Origin: Membranipora membranacea
Lineage: Eukaryota; Bryozoa; Gymnolaemata; Cheilostomatida; Membraniporidae
Assembly: GCA_914767715.1 (NCBI GenBank)
Contig: OU612072.1
Span: 24,924,001-24,988,000, forward strand
DNA length: 64,000 nucleotides
Direction of reading: 5' to 3'
Made by a program: the position numbers and the translations under genes
Notes under the pieces: model-generated
The model's input: only the letters and a program-made list of their open reading frames with translations
What the model was told of the DNA's origin: nothing
Database searches by the model: none
In this document: one piece after another, positions 34,503 through 45,800 of the stretch
How the letters are laid out: each line of letters starts with the position of its first letter
Numbering within the stretch: the first letter of the stretch is position 1

Positions 34503-37100
34503 CAGTGTCTGTCCATGTGGTTGTACCTCCTATATTTGATGGGCCTGATTCAGTCATCATCTACCTTTCCGTCAGCATTGGCACACTGAAAATAGAAGTG
34601 ATCTGTTTTCTGCTAACAAAATGACCGGGAAAATTGAATTATTGCGTAAATCCAAGCAAGAGACAGCGATGATTTATTTGACAAGGTAGAGCAACTCCAA
34701 ATTGTTGTATATTGATCTGCTAAGTAATGAATGTGCTGTATGTTTAGTCCGGTTCACTGTTTTTGACAAATGTAAATTCTTGTTTGCTAGGATGCATTTA
34801 ATACCACTGTCAGCTGTATCCCATCGAGTTTTGAAAAAATGATATAATTATCTCATTAGGCAAAATTCCTACTATACTACATATCAGCGAATCAAAGCAA
34901 CGCACCTCTCTCCAGTCTAGCCTGTCTTTACAAGTTTTGTTTGTACAAAGCCTATTGCCAGTATAAATTCCTCCTATTATTGTGCAATCCAAGTTGAACA
35001 ATGCCACACACATATTTGAGTTGGAGAGAGCTTTCTTGACAGATAGCCTGCCTGTAATATTCTCCAAATGTTTTTAGTAATCCCCAATCCTTCCAAAAAC
35101 CAAGGCTATTGTACAAGCAAAGTCAAATAAGGCTTGTCACAACCCTTACCTCATTCGTTTTTCTTGGCTTCAGTCCTCAATGTTCACTCTGTTCTCAGCT
35201 GATCATCCTCAGATACCACAGGCTACAACTGAAAACACACTCCTCATAAATAGCAAGTATAAACCGACGCTAAATCCTAGTAGATTTGCTCACATGACTG
35301 GGCAACTCCAAATTAGCTGCAGGCCCAATATTAGGCTTTACTCCTGAGTTTTGCATGTCTAGTGTATTTTAGTATTATAACCAATTGTCAGTTTACGATG
35401 TGATCTTTTGCTGCCTGCTGTATGCAAGAATCCGAACAGAGTTTGCTAGCAGGTCTCATCAGAAGCTTGCTGACACACGGATGAGCTTCGGCAGTGAATG
35501 TAGCGTAGACTGTCGCCGTGAAGACAAACAAGGAGTTGACGGTGTCAAATCACTTCCTGGTTTAAGGCGAGGAATGTGTTAAACTTGCTTGGGTTCAGGT
35601 AAAATTTTGTTACGGAATGTCATCATTACAATATTAATGGATACGTGTCAACAATGATTTTGTTGGATGTTGCCAACATTCTATGAATTAGTCAGCGCTC
35701 ATCTGATATGGGGTGATGAGTTGTGAAAAACTTTCATCGTGACAAGTTTGGCTAAGTTTTTGAATTCATATACCTGTGCTTAATGTGATGCAATCAAGTT
35801 GCACCATTTGTTTAGTGAATCTTGTTTGGTTGAAATGCGGGATTTTATCACACGCCACATCCCCTGAAGTATGGGCGCTGATGTGTTAGGTGAGGCAGGA
35901 ATCACCGCACTCACTTGGCCCTTAATCGTCACACAGCCATTTCTGTTTCTTTTCTGGCTGCTGACAAGGGACAATGAAGGGTATCGACCTGATTTTTCTA
36001 CCAAATAAAAATTACAATATTATTCGAGTGTCCATAAAAAATTAAAAGCACTGCGGCTCTGCTGTCAGCTGGCACAGCCTTGTGTCTTCTGACGTCATGC
36101 TGAAATATTCAGATTGTCTCTATAGAATAAGTGCAATCTGGAAGATCTGTTTAATGTCCTGCGGAGTGGGATTGTGCCCTGGATCGAGTTTGCTCCAATT
36201 TGGTGAATTCTGAGTTTCTCGTATTCTATATAGAGCATAGCAGATATAGGAAAGGGGGGGGGGAGGGATACTGTTGGAGCGGCTGCACAGGAGTTCCCTG
36301 ATGCAGACCAAATAGATCAATCACGGCCATTCTTAACACTCCACAGCACCAGTATGTCGTCACTTGTTAGACCTTGGTGGTTATAGTGTAAAATCATTAG
36401 GATATGGCACAGGTCACTACAGAGTTACGTTACATGGAATCCAAGGATTTGTCGATGAGGAAGTAATAATGATTCGTTTAGTCATTCATCGCTTAACATT
36501 TAACATAAACAATAGACATCATTACCCTTGTATATAATATAATTCCAAGAACTCTAGCATAGGTTCCATTCAATTAGCTAAATTCTCAGAAATGTCAAAA
36601 TTTGATTGCTCCAATCAAGGGTATTACCTCTTAGCAATTTATTGATCCTATAAAAAGTTTTTAGCTGTTTTTATTACCAAGAATCGCAGTGCAAAACTCA
36701 TTAGGTCATTTTAGTTCCTCAATAACATGATTTGCTTGTGGTTTCAATGTGACACTGTCATCTCACTATCAATAAACATTGATACAAAATTATTTACTCA
36801 TTTAAAAAATGAGGGGAAAGGGTGGATGTATCCACTGTAAGCCCTGCAAGGGTTAAACTGATACTGACCAACAATTTTGTTTTATTACCACTTCATAGAC
36901 TGATTTATATGATTGGTTAAAAACTACATTTTACTTCCTTACTATAATATTTTATTTACTTTAATTTTTAATCCGACTTTTATCATACCAAAATGTCATT
37001 GCAGCTGTGTACAAAGGGAGTGATATTCTTAGCGGCCCCTTAGTTACTGCCCAGGTATTTGTTTGTTTACATACCTAAAAACATATCTAACAGAACTAGT
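34503..37100. other. unit 1 spacer, no gene recognised
   Basis: The stretch is shared by all three units with indels (46799-48850 and 55884-57930). A coding-like patch near the start (unit 3: IHVVVPPIFDGP...LPVSIGT) has stops or shifts in units 1 and 2. It may be a decayed fragment of an arrestin-like C-terminal strand, but the similarity is too short to call. Confidence 0.35.
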
Positions 37101-37154
37101 TATTAATGATGATTTGTCAGGCCAACAACCGAAGTAAACAGATAGGCCAACAAC

Positions 37155-37162
37155 TATAAAAG
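37155..37162 (+). promoter_or_regulatory. TATA box of small-gene copy 1
   Basis: TATAAAAG lies exactly 80 bp upstream of the start codon. The same sequence at the same distance occurs in copies 2 and 3. A start of transcription about 30 bp downstream, near 'acagagatcaatt', would be expected. Confidence 0.65.
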
Positions 37163-37234
37163 TGCATTTTTTACGACAGAGATCAATTACATCGAATACC
37201 TGCAACTATCCAGACGCTTTAGCGAGTCTCAATC

Positions 37235-38482
37235 ATGGCATCAACGAAATCTGTACCTACAGAGTCTGGACAAAGTTCACCCAACTCCCTGTCAAGAGTC
37301 ACAATAATTATACTTTTGTCTCTCTTGGTGCTGCAGACGTCATACATCATCAGTATAAAAGTCAGTACAAGTGACAGCAAGGGCAACGGAACATCAAGTT
37401 TGGTGAGCAAAGATAATAGAAATTCTGAAACTATACAACCGTTACATGAAACTGGTGAAGGCATAGTATCTAGTAGTCCATATTGATCCAGCAATAAATA
37501 TACAGATCAAATTCATGTGTGCCGTGAACTGCGCCCACAGAAACAATGCGTTTGCTGTGATTTTCCAACAGCGATTTTAATTTGGGAATAAAGTTATTCA
37601 GGAGTCAAAAAGAGAACCGCACATTCTCAACACAAAAATTGAAATGCCCAATTGCACATTGTCACATGTGCCCTGTGCTTTCTGCGTTTCTTAGCATGTT
37701 ATCTATGTTAACCACATATGAAGTATGACAGGTAACCTTCTTTTTTCCATAATTTTCACAACAGTACAGATATGCAAACAGCAACCTGTTGAGCAACCAG
37801 ATAATCATATTGAAGATTGTTTTTAAAGCCACGTATTTGCATTCTGATTTAATTAATTGGTGTACTCCATAGATGCAGCCTTGTACCCAAGAGTCGCCTG
37901 TCCCCTCAGAGTATAGACAGAACGGGAATAATGAGGGAGACAAATCTTCTGATCTCGAAGGTGATATTGAGGTAAGTTTACTTTTCGTTCAATACTACAG
38001 CTTAGAACCTCAGGTATTGTGATTTATTATTATGATATATTTAATTGATGAAGAATTTGTCTTTTCTTGTTTAACAGGAATTCCTTCAAGCCATTATAAA
38101 TTTAACTCCTGAATTAGAGCCTCCTGATCATTTAATAATACAGCAAACATATTCGGCTGTCATCATTCGTGATGTAGAGACATACCTAACAGGAAATTTC
38201 AAACTGAAATTGTAGTCAGATTTAGGTAGGATAACACCCTGGTCAGGTTCAACATCTATAATCACGCTTCAAAATCTTACAAAATCTATTCCCAGGAATT
38301 TCTGATACGTTCAATGACAGTCTTCAGTTACAGAACATAGAATGACTGAGACTCCTATATTATTGATACTTTTATTACAGAGAGCACCTTGTGAACTACT
38401 GACGGTTACAAGATTCTGCTGCGGAAATAAGCCACTATCCATAATTGGAAGTTGCCAGACTGGACCAAACCCTAAGGCTTAG
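37235..38482 (+). CDS. unrecognised small membrane protein, copy 1 (alpha)
   Basis: Proposed exons are 37235-37402 (donor ttg|gtgagc), 37873-37971 (after 'ccatag', donor gag|gtaagt) and 38381-38482 (after 'ttattacag', stop TAG), all phase 0, giving about 122 residues. Exon 1 encodes a 20-residue Ser-rich N-terminus followed by one hydrophobic span, VTIIILLSLLVLQTSYII, which suggests a type II membrane anchor or an uncleaved signal. Exon 2 is acidic and polar (ending GDKSSDLEGDIE). The last exon is a short tail with CELLTVTRFCCGNKPLS and then SCQTGP. The frame and cysteines of the tail recur in the distant paralogue at 60.9 kb, which supports real coding. An alternative last exon at 38078-38215 (EFLQAIINL..., stop TAG) is open only in this copy. 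Poly(A) signals lie at 38935 and 38956. I recognise no family. Confidence 0.72.
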
Positions 38483-40753
38483 TGCCGATATATTGTATCA
38501 AAAAAAAAATGTGTGGTCACCGGTTATTTTATTCTATTTACTATTAACATTAGCAATGTCCCATCAAATATCCATCTATTACTGTGAAAACTATGCAATC
38601 CGTTGGAAGTCTAGTCAATTTTTAGTTACAACCAACAGATGCTTTTTGTCACCTTTGTATCCCTTTGCCTGTACCTCATGCCTAATTTTTTGTCAATGGT
38701 GATATCCTCAAAGCTATCATGTGCTGTTGCCACTTGATTTGTATTTGCTATTGCAATACACAACCTACTAGCTCTCTTTAAGGCTTTAAAACAATTAACG
38801 AATAGCAGTTATTGTTGACTGTGGGTCATGAGTAGTATTGAGCCGTAATCAGTAAACTTGTAAGCTTCTCATCCAGTCCCTCCTGTCTGTCTGATTTACT
38901 GCGATTGATTCCTTTAACTTTTTGTAGTATTATCAATAAAACTGTAATCTGGTGCAATAAAATTATTGCAAACAGAATGTTGTCATGAGTTTAATTTGGT
39001 TCATCACCGCCAATCCAGTCCACTTTTCCGTAGACAGATTATTAACGCAAAATAGCTTCCTGTAGGACACCTGTATGCATCATTGAATTACCTCCATTGG
39101 CGTCAGTTTATTGAGTGTGGCGTTGCAACATATTGCATTCATATCGCAACAACAATTTATTGAAAGTATCATGCAAGCATATTGCAACCAGTTCCGTCAA
39201 ATTGTAACCAGAGTCTTGAAACATGAGTCTGCCAATCTCAACGTAATATAATAGTCTTGGTGTCGCAAGCGGCTACACAATCTTATTGTGCATTGTGCTG
39301 TTTGGTTCCAATCTGAAGTATCTTTACTGTTTGTCGAATGCTTGTTAGCACCAATCAAACCTCAGATTTCCTTTTTATAACTTCCTTGTCAAGCTTCACA
39401 GAAACTTGTATCGAAACATTCCTGTAGTAATATCACTGATGATCTTAGCCCAATATAAACAGGAACAAGGAACTACAAAGCTATATATGTCAACTCAAAG
39501 GTCAATGTTGATGTTGAGTATTTAATGACTTAGTATTGCTGTCTGTCAATGTTGACAATGACTTGCACTGGGGTGCATGCGTGGTGCCTAGGTTTCACTC
39601 TCAAACCACTGACAGCCTGTATCTATGGTAAAAATTGAGATTTGTAACGATATCTCAACTGATACATTGTGCCCGAGTGCCTTAAATGATTGTACAGGAA
39701 TGAAGAGTAGGGGGTTGTCGCAACCACTTTTTTGATTGTCACTGGGTGCTGCTATAAACTATAGCTCTATAAAGCGTTTATGATATGTGAAAAATGATTC
39801 CTCAAGTTTCTGAGAGAAATAATGCCCATAAAACTAATGCATCATGGGAATGTATCCACCAAGCTCAGGAAACATGGAATGTATAAGACCATATACAAAA
39901 ATAATTCTGTTAGGAGAGCAAAATACTATGAGGTTAGTGTTTGCATTAAATCGACACTGAAACAGGAAGTTTAGATAAACTGACTGCATCAAGACTCAGA
40001 AGTCTAGAAAGTTCTGTAATTACTGTGATGCAACTTTGGTGTCTAAAAAATTATGTATCACGATCTGCATCAAATAACCTAACGTTGTGCAATTTGTGGT
40101 GGCTTTAGTCTGATCACTTCACTGAATATCAGGTGGAAAAATATAAACAAAGCAAACCAACCAGGGAAGTTTCAACCTCGGTGCACAATTTTGTATATGA
40201 GTTGTCTCCCCATAAGATACAAATGAGAGGCGTATTTGAAATTCGCTTCATTGGCACTTCAAGCAGTTTTGCTGCTTGTTGCTTATTTGGCAGATCTAGT
40301 CATCGACCGCAGTTTTGGGTTTAATGCTCTCTTCTGTTAGGTTATTTGAAACTTCCTGAGTTAATACTTTACTTTGCCACCAATTCTAACAAAAATTTTC
40401 CAATGAGATACCAAATACTGTCTGAATATGTAACTTCTCCTTTAGATGGGTGATTGTAGTATTGATGGCACATGAAGATACCAAAATACCAGCAATGAAG
40501 CATCCATCTGTCCCAATTCAAAGCTAAATCTTACAATTGACTGGATTATCAAAATAGTTATTCTCTCTTAATAATATTATTTTCTCATTTTATTTCAGGC
40601 GTTGGTGCTCGCCGGAGTTGCCTCCCTCTTATTATTATTCCAAATGATCTGTGCGATACTGAGCCTCTGTATCAGAGATTTCTGTAGTAAAAGTCTCTTC
40701 ACAATCTCAGGCCTCATACAAGTAGTATCAGGTAAGATTACGTCATGTCACCT

Positions 40754-41241
40754 CACAGCCAGCCCTTAATGGCATTTGGAATCGCGGCCGCAGGCGGTAG
40801 TTAACATGTATCTGCGATCAATGGTGGAAATGGAAAAGAATAAGTGCCTATACACCAAACATTGAGATCAATCCAACGCGTAGGGGTGGGTCCGGGAGAG
40901 GTGCAGCGCTCTCCGGTGACGGGGAGGTGCGGGGGTTCTCCCCTGCAATTTTTTTTTGATATTTGTGCCCTAATTACAGTGTTTCTGATGTATTTTCTTG
41001 ACTTTTTGAGCCTAAATCTAAGAGAATGAAGCAAACAGTAAAGTAAAAGTAAACAAACCCCACAATACAATATAAACAAACTTATCCAAGCATACAAAGT
41101 GCATAGCAGTGATAGGTTATAAGTGCCTATACACTTATTGAAGGTGTATAGGCATCGATGTGAACTTCCTCAACATCGTACAGGCCCATTTCCACCACTG
41201 GCCGCGATCACCATCCAGAATGCCATTAAGGGCTGGCTGTG
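40754..41241. mobile_element. palindromic MITE split by a nested MITE, unit 2
   Basis: The outer ends (cacagccagccctta and agggctggctgtg) are those of the palindromic family. The nested element 40819-41210 is inserted in its arm. Outer flanks tgtcacct and tgtcaact agree at 7 of 8 bases. Confidence 0.75.
40819..41210. mobile_element. hAT-like MITE nested in the palindrome, unit 2
   Basis: The inverted ends are CA(g/a)TGGTGGAAATGG and CCATTTCCACCACTG, the CAGNG start typical of hAT elements. Flanks are tctgcgat and gccgcgat (unit 3: tccgcgat), a degraded 8-bp duplication. Inner inverted motifs agtgcctatacac and gtgtataggca are also present. It is absent from unit 1 and shared with unit 3. It has no coding capacity. 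Confidence 0.75.
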
Positions 41242-41371
41242 TGTCAACTCAGCTCAGGTGGGCTTAGCATTCCTCTAAACAAACCTGATCTGAATCTCTA
41301 GTAAATTATAGTACGACTCTAAGCCCAGAACCATATAAACAGTCTTGACAAGCTTTGCTGGTGGTTTTTGT

Positions 41372-41773
41372 GATGATGTAGTTTAATAACAATTTTTGTT
41401 GCCAACCTGTATATTGATTGCAGATTGTTTGAGTTACCTGAGCTTATTAGTTAATAATGTTGATTTTGCGTGTTTGATAATTGTGTGGATTTACATGTAG
41501 CAGACATTGTTATGTAATGATTTTGAATTAACCTAGATTGTGCAGGCACTTCGTCTGCCTTGTTTTATGAACTGAGAGGAGAGCAGTGTTCGACTCTCGT
41601 GAGAGAGTGGACCTGCACCAGCGTAAATAAATATCTTTTAACCTTGAAAGTACTAATTAGTGAATATGTAGACAACAATATATAAGCGTTTTTAAGACTT
41701 TCACCATGGACCTCCCTGCCTGACGGGGCGCCCTGCTCGACAGTACAACCTTCATTTTTGCTACATCACCATA
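41372..41773. mobile_element. 402-bp insertion with 8-bp duplication, unit 2
   Basis: It is flanked by GTTTTTGT at 41364-41371 and 41774-41781. Unit 1 has a single 'gttcttgt' at the same place. The ends GATGATGTAG and CTACATCACC are short inverted repeats. The interior has a palindrome near 41595 (cactctc..gagagtg) and an aataaa. It may be a DNA-transposon derivative or an LTR-like element; the class is unresolved. Shared with unit 3 (53121-53523). Confidence 0.65.
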
Positions 41774-42477
41774 GTTTTTGTCAAAGCTTGTCAAGACAGG
41801 CTAATAAACAGTTATAGTTTGGGGCCCAGTCTGTGGTCAATCTTGATATCATAGGGCGCCTTTAACACTCCTAGTTTCTCTTCTGCCTTGATGTCCTACG
41901 CGGATGGATTTACACGTGTTGTACTTCCCCCCATGAAAATCTATCGATTAAAGTCGCAGAGAAAGGGAAACAAATCCAATTGTCCTCTTAGCCAAAATAA
42001 AAAATCCATTGGAGCGAACAGATCTCATATAAGTTGCTGTCAGGCAGCATGATATGTATGTAATAATAGTTTCCATACTTGGTGATATACCAGTCCTGAC
42101 TTGTAGAAACTGAAAATTTATAACAATTAATCAGTGTCAGGCACTTGGACACACCTGCCAGTAGTATGACAGCTGTATCATATGACATTGTGGCATAAGT
42201 CAGCGTTCAGAATGACAATAAATATGTGGTGTCTTGAATTTTTTTAAGTTTCATAGGGCGCTTAGCAATTGATATTTTCATGAATGGAAAATGTGAAGTC
42301 GAATCTACTATTATATGGAATGTAATCAATGCCATGTACTCAAGCCGCTAGACACTACAACGCAACCTCGCTGCAACAATCTCTACAGAGAAACTATAAA
42401 TCTGAGGTGTATGTTATGTGTAGTGGAAACCAAGTGGATACTTAGATAAAATTAAGTGGCTATAGACAGCCCTAAGT

Positions 42478-42894
42478 TAGTCTACGCACTTTCCTCTCAT
42501 TACTTTTACATTAATCTTACTTCATATAGCCTAGGGTCCAATAATACACATTGTATGACCTTTTGTCAATGTCATGAATGACCGCCCTTATTCAAAATGA
42601 AAGAAATTCTGGCTGACATTTTCTTCACTACTTGGCAGTGAATATCTCTGCTCATGGGTATTTCCCAAACATGAGGCTACTTTTCCCAGAGTCTGACTGG
42701 AATATTCTCATACCTGGAGCAATACAGTAGGTGGCATGAATAGAAATCAATAGATATTGCAGTTTTAGTGCTCCCCTTGATTAACTTATAACACTCAAGA
42801 GCAAGCAACTCCAGCGAAATCCTGCATTGTTCTCAGACTTTTTCCCCTCCGGGGGGCCGTCGGACAGGGGGCAAAGTCTGGGGGGCTCAGACTA
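42478..42894. mobile_element. 417-bp element with TAGTCT ends, unit 2
   Basis: It begins TAGTCTACGC and ends GGGGGGCTCAGACTA. The flanks gccctaagt (42469-42477) and gccctaatt (42895-42903) agree at 8 of 9 bases. Unit 1 has an uninterrupted 'gccctaagtgtgcc' near 29299. This is the only copy in the window where both ends and the empty site are seen for the 'AGTCTG' family. Unit 3 lost the region in a deletion. Confidence 0.7.
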
Positions 42895-45800
42895 GCCCTA
42901 ATTGTGCTGCCGCTTAAAATATGATCATAGGCAGTGATCAGTATGCTTGACAATTGGATCGCAAACTTGCAAGTTTTAAACTTATGGTTTGTATTTTGTT
43001 TAGCACCAAGTTTGATGTCAGCTCTATCTCCTAGCCTTGTCACATGCCACAGAAAGTTTGGCAGCGTGACAAAGTAATGTATCCCCCTGTCTCACCATTT
43101 ATGTTGAGCAGTACTCCACTATGACATGTAGGAGCAGCACGAGAATATAATGCAAACCAGTCTGAGGAACATGTTTACTACTGCAGAGAAAATTGTATTA
43201 TAGGCAATTTCCTTTTTGGTGGATAGGGTTCTAGGTTAGACAGTATCTCATTTGTACTACCAATATATCTGGTCTTGTTTCCAAAGGTATACTGTCCTAG
43301 CCAATATGCTCGCTCACTCAGTTCACAGCACATCGGCTAATGCAGTCTTGCATCCTTAGACCTTTTATAGGATGCAAAAGTTGTAGATCGCAAAGCTCTG
43401 CGTGCAATCTAGTTTAGCTCCTTTAGATTGTCCTTAATTTCACTATAGAAAGCTGCAGCAGTTATTTTCAATCAATAGTTCTGACCTTAATTAATGTTGT
43501 CAGCTCAGATAGCTACACAGCGGTATCCTCTGCTACTGATGATAAATTAAGTGGATATGATTTTTTGTACTTTGGTAAAGTTTGACCGACGTATGCACTG
43601 TAGGAGTCAATATAAGCTAATGTCCTTTTGGAGGTCTCGATTATAGCAAGTAATTTTTTCTAGTTTAGATGGGTGTGTATATGAAACAAATAGGCTGCAA
43701 AAATGTTAGCACATCTGTAAATACTGTGAATACTTCGCTCCTCCAAGGTAGGGTCACCACAAACCCTCCGGCTGATATTAGTCTATAACTCTATACCTCT
43801 GAAGCTTATATCCTGCTGTTGCTTTTGTGGTGTAGCCTTAAACTGGATGTCCAAATCATCGAGTTATGGAACAAAGGATAAGAAATTGTTTTAGGTATTA
43901 GTTGGTAGTTGGGTGCACTTTGGCTGTGGTCGCAATCTTACCTCGTAAACTGGTGGCGAGTTAATTTTAACAGGTTTTCAGTGACCAATCTAGCCTGGTG
44001 TACTCCGGCAAATCCATATTTTATCACTAAATTATATCAACTTAAAGAAGGAAATTATTAGGTCTAATAGATCACTGAACAGACAACTCCAAATTTTACT
44101 CTCACATCCGTAGTAAGAAGCTTAAAATAAATCCTCTGATTTGTAAGAGTATATTTAAGACAAGAGAACGTCTGCGTGTGACAAGCATGATCACTTAATA
44201 CTACGCAGACCAAATTATCCTTTATAATAATTGATCCCCTGGTGGCAGTTGTGTACACAGGGAAGGTGGTTTATCGGGCGAGGGGCGAAAGTCTGGGGGT
44301 TGGGGCGGTTCAGACTAAGTTTCCCTCAGCTAGCAGATATTTCTTGGCGCAGAAGTCAGCAGACTATAGTAAGGTTCAGACCAAGCACCTCCAACAGTCA
44401 CCCTCATTAGATGGAAACACTGAAAAGACCCATTTCTTGAGCAGTTTTTCTCAGATTTTGGAGCAAAAACACAAATAAATCACTTGCTATCATTTTACCA
44501 ATATCATCTCTTTTTTGTCACTGAGAGGACAGCTCCAAAGTTTCAGTCAGTTAAAGCTATAATAAGGTCCTAATTCGCTCTTTATCAACAACCATAATAT
44601 GTTATTCAGGTAAAAACTAATAAGAGAAGTCTAAACAAAAGAAATTCTTTTATCAAACTGACTTGGTTAAATGAAATCAGATAAATTAAAAAAATATCTC
44701 AAGGCAAATTTGTTGTTACCTACCAATCATATCTGTCTATTAACATTGTCGTATTTATGAAATATAATGATAAACATCACCCTCATTATATTTATTTCTT
44801 ATCTAACATTATCTATTCTCATTTCAGGTCTGTTTATGTCGGTAGCTGTAGCTATATACCCAGTTGGGTGGTCCTCCGGTAAAGTCCGCTACTTCTGTGG
44901 TCCTGAGGCTGGTGTATTCCAGAAGGACCAGTGTAGTATAGATTAGATAATACAGATTCTTTGAATATTTTATGTGTACTTTATATCGGCAGCATGTCAT
45001 TCTGAATTTGCACGACCTAGAATTATTGAAGTTTTTATTTGAAAATTACGGGGCTGCCTATTCTTGTTTGAATCTTATGAGCCTGAAATGGTCAAAGACT
45101 TAATGACTTTTATATCTTCTCTGACCATGGGGGGGTTGTCAGGCTTGTATTAAGAGTCCAGGAGGGGGGGGGGGCGCTCAGATTATGTATATGTCATAAT
45201 GTTTCTTGCCTGAAAATTGTTGACTGATCTTAACATCTCAATTTAGTCTGAGCTTCCCGGACCCTTGATCCCTCTCCCCCCGACGGCCTCAATGAGCTAT
45301 GTGAGCCCAGCTATCATAACAGGCACTGATCTTGTGATAAAATATCAGATAATATATTACAATGGTAAATATTATATCATATAAAAATCAAGAGAAACTT
45401 GAATGTTGCTAACCCTATTTGAATTCGATGCATTTGGTTGATGGATTAATGTTTTTGTTGGTGTTTGGCTTCTGCAATAACTAAACAATAATTGGTGAAG
45501 TTATTTAAAAATGATAAAAAAAACGCAGCGGTTTGGTCTGTTAGTCTATGCATGAGAGCCAAGACTAGAGTGACGACCAACTGATCGCAGACACCTGCGG
45601 CCACCCAGAAAACTAGGGAAACCCAAACAGACCAAAGTCTATTGGACTATCATACCTGCTCTCTATATTAGATCTTATTTTGTTTCAGGTTGGGCGTATA
45701 TAGCGCTGATTGTGTGCACGGTATTGATATTCATGATTGGAATGTTATCAATAAAAGCAGACAGAGCCACATCTAAAGATGAGATAGAAGATGAGATACT

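Larger units (their letters stand above)
27831..40131 (+). repeat. tandem unit 1 (about 12.3 kb)
   Basis: It begins at 'ggtggaaaaatataaacaaagc' after 'ctcag' and ends at 'gaatatca', where the same start sequence recurs at 40132 and 51886. It contains LHFPL2 exons 3-5, a spacer and the small membrane-protein gene at 37.2 kb. Private insertions relative to units 2 and 3 are a TTCAGC-rich MITE (29526-30049) and a U2-like insertion (about 34211-34502). Confidence 0.85.

Noticed and set aside
37403-37486. Read-through of exon 1 to a stop at 37486 (83-residue protein)
   Set aside because: A consensus donor (gtgagc) lies at 37403, and the extension is lost in copy 3 (early stop) and differs in the gamma copy, so splicing is the better model.
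37219-37494. 91-codon minus-strand frame repeated at 48968 and 58014
   Set aside because: It is conserved only because it lies opposite the first exon of the small membrane-protein genes. The + strand has the TATA box, splice sites and the link to the gamma paralogue.
41580-41625. Hairpin gactctcgtgagagagt as a regulatory RNA element
   Set aside because: It lies inside the 402-bp mobile insertion and is best explained as part of that element.
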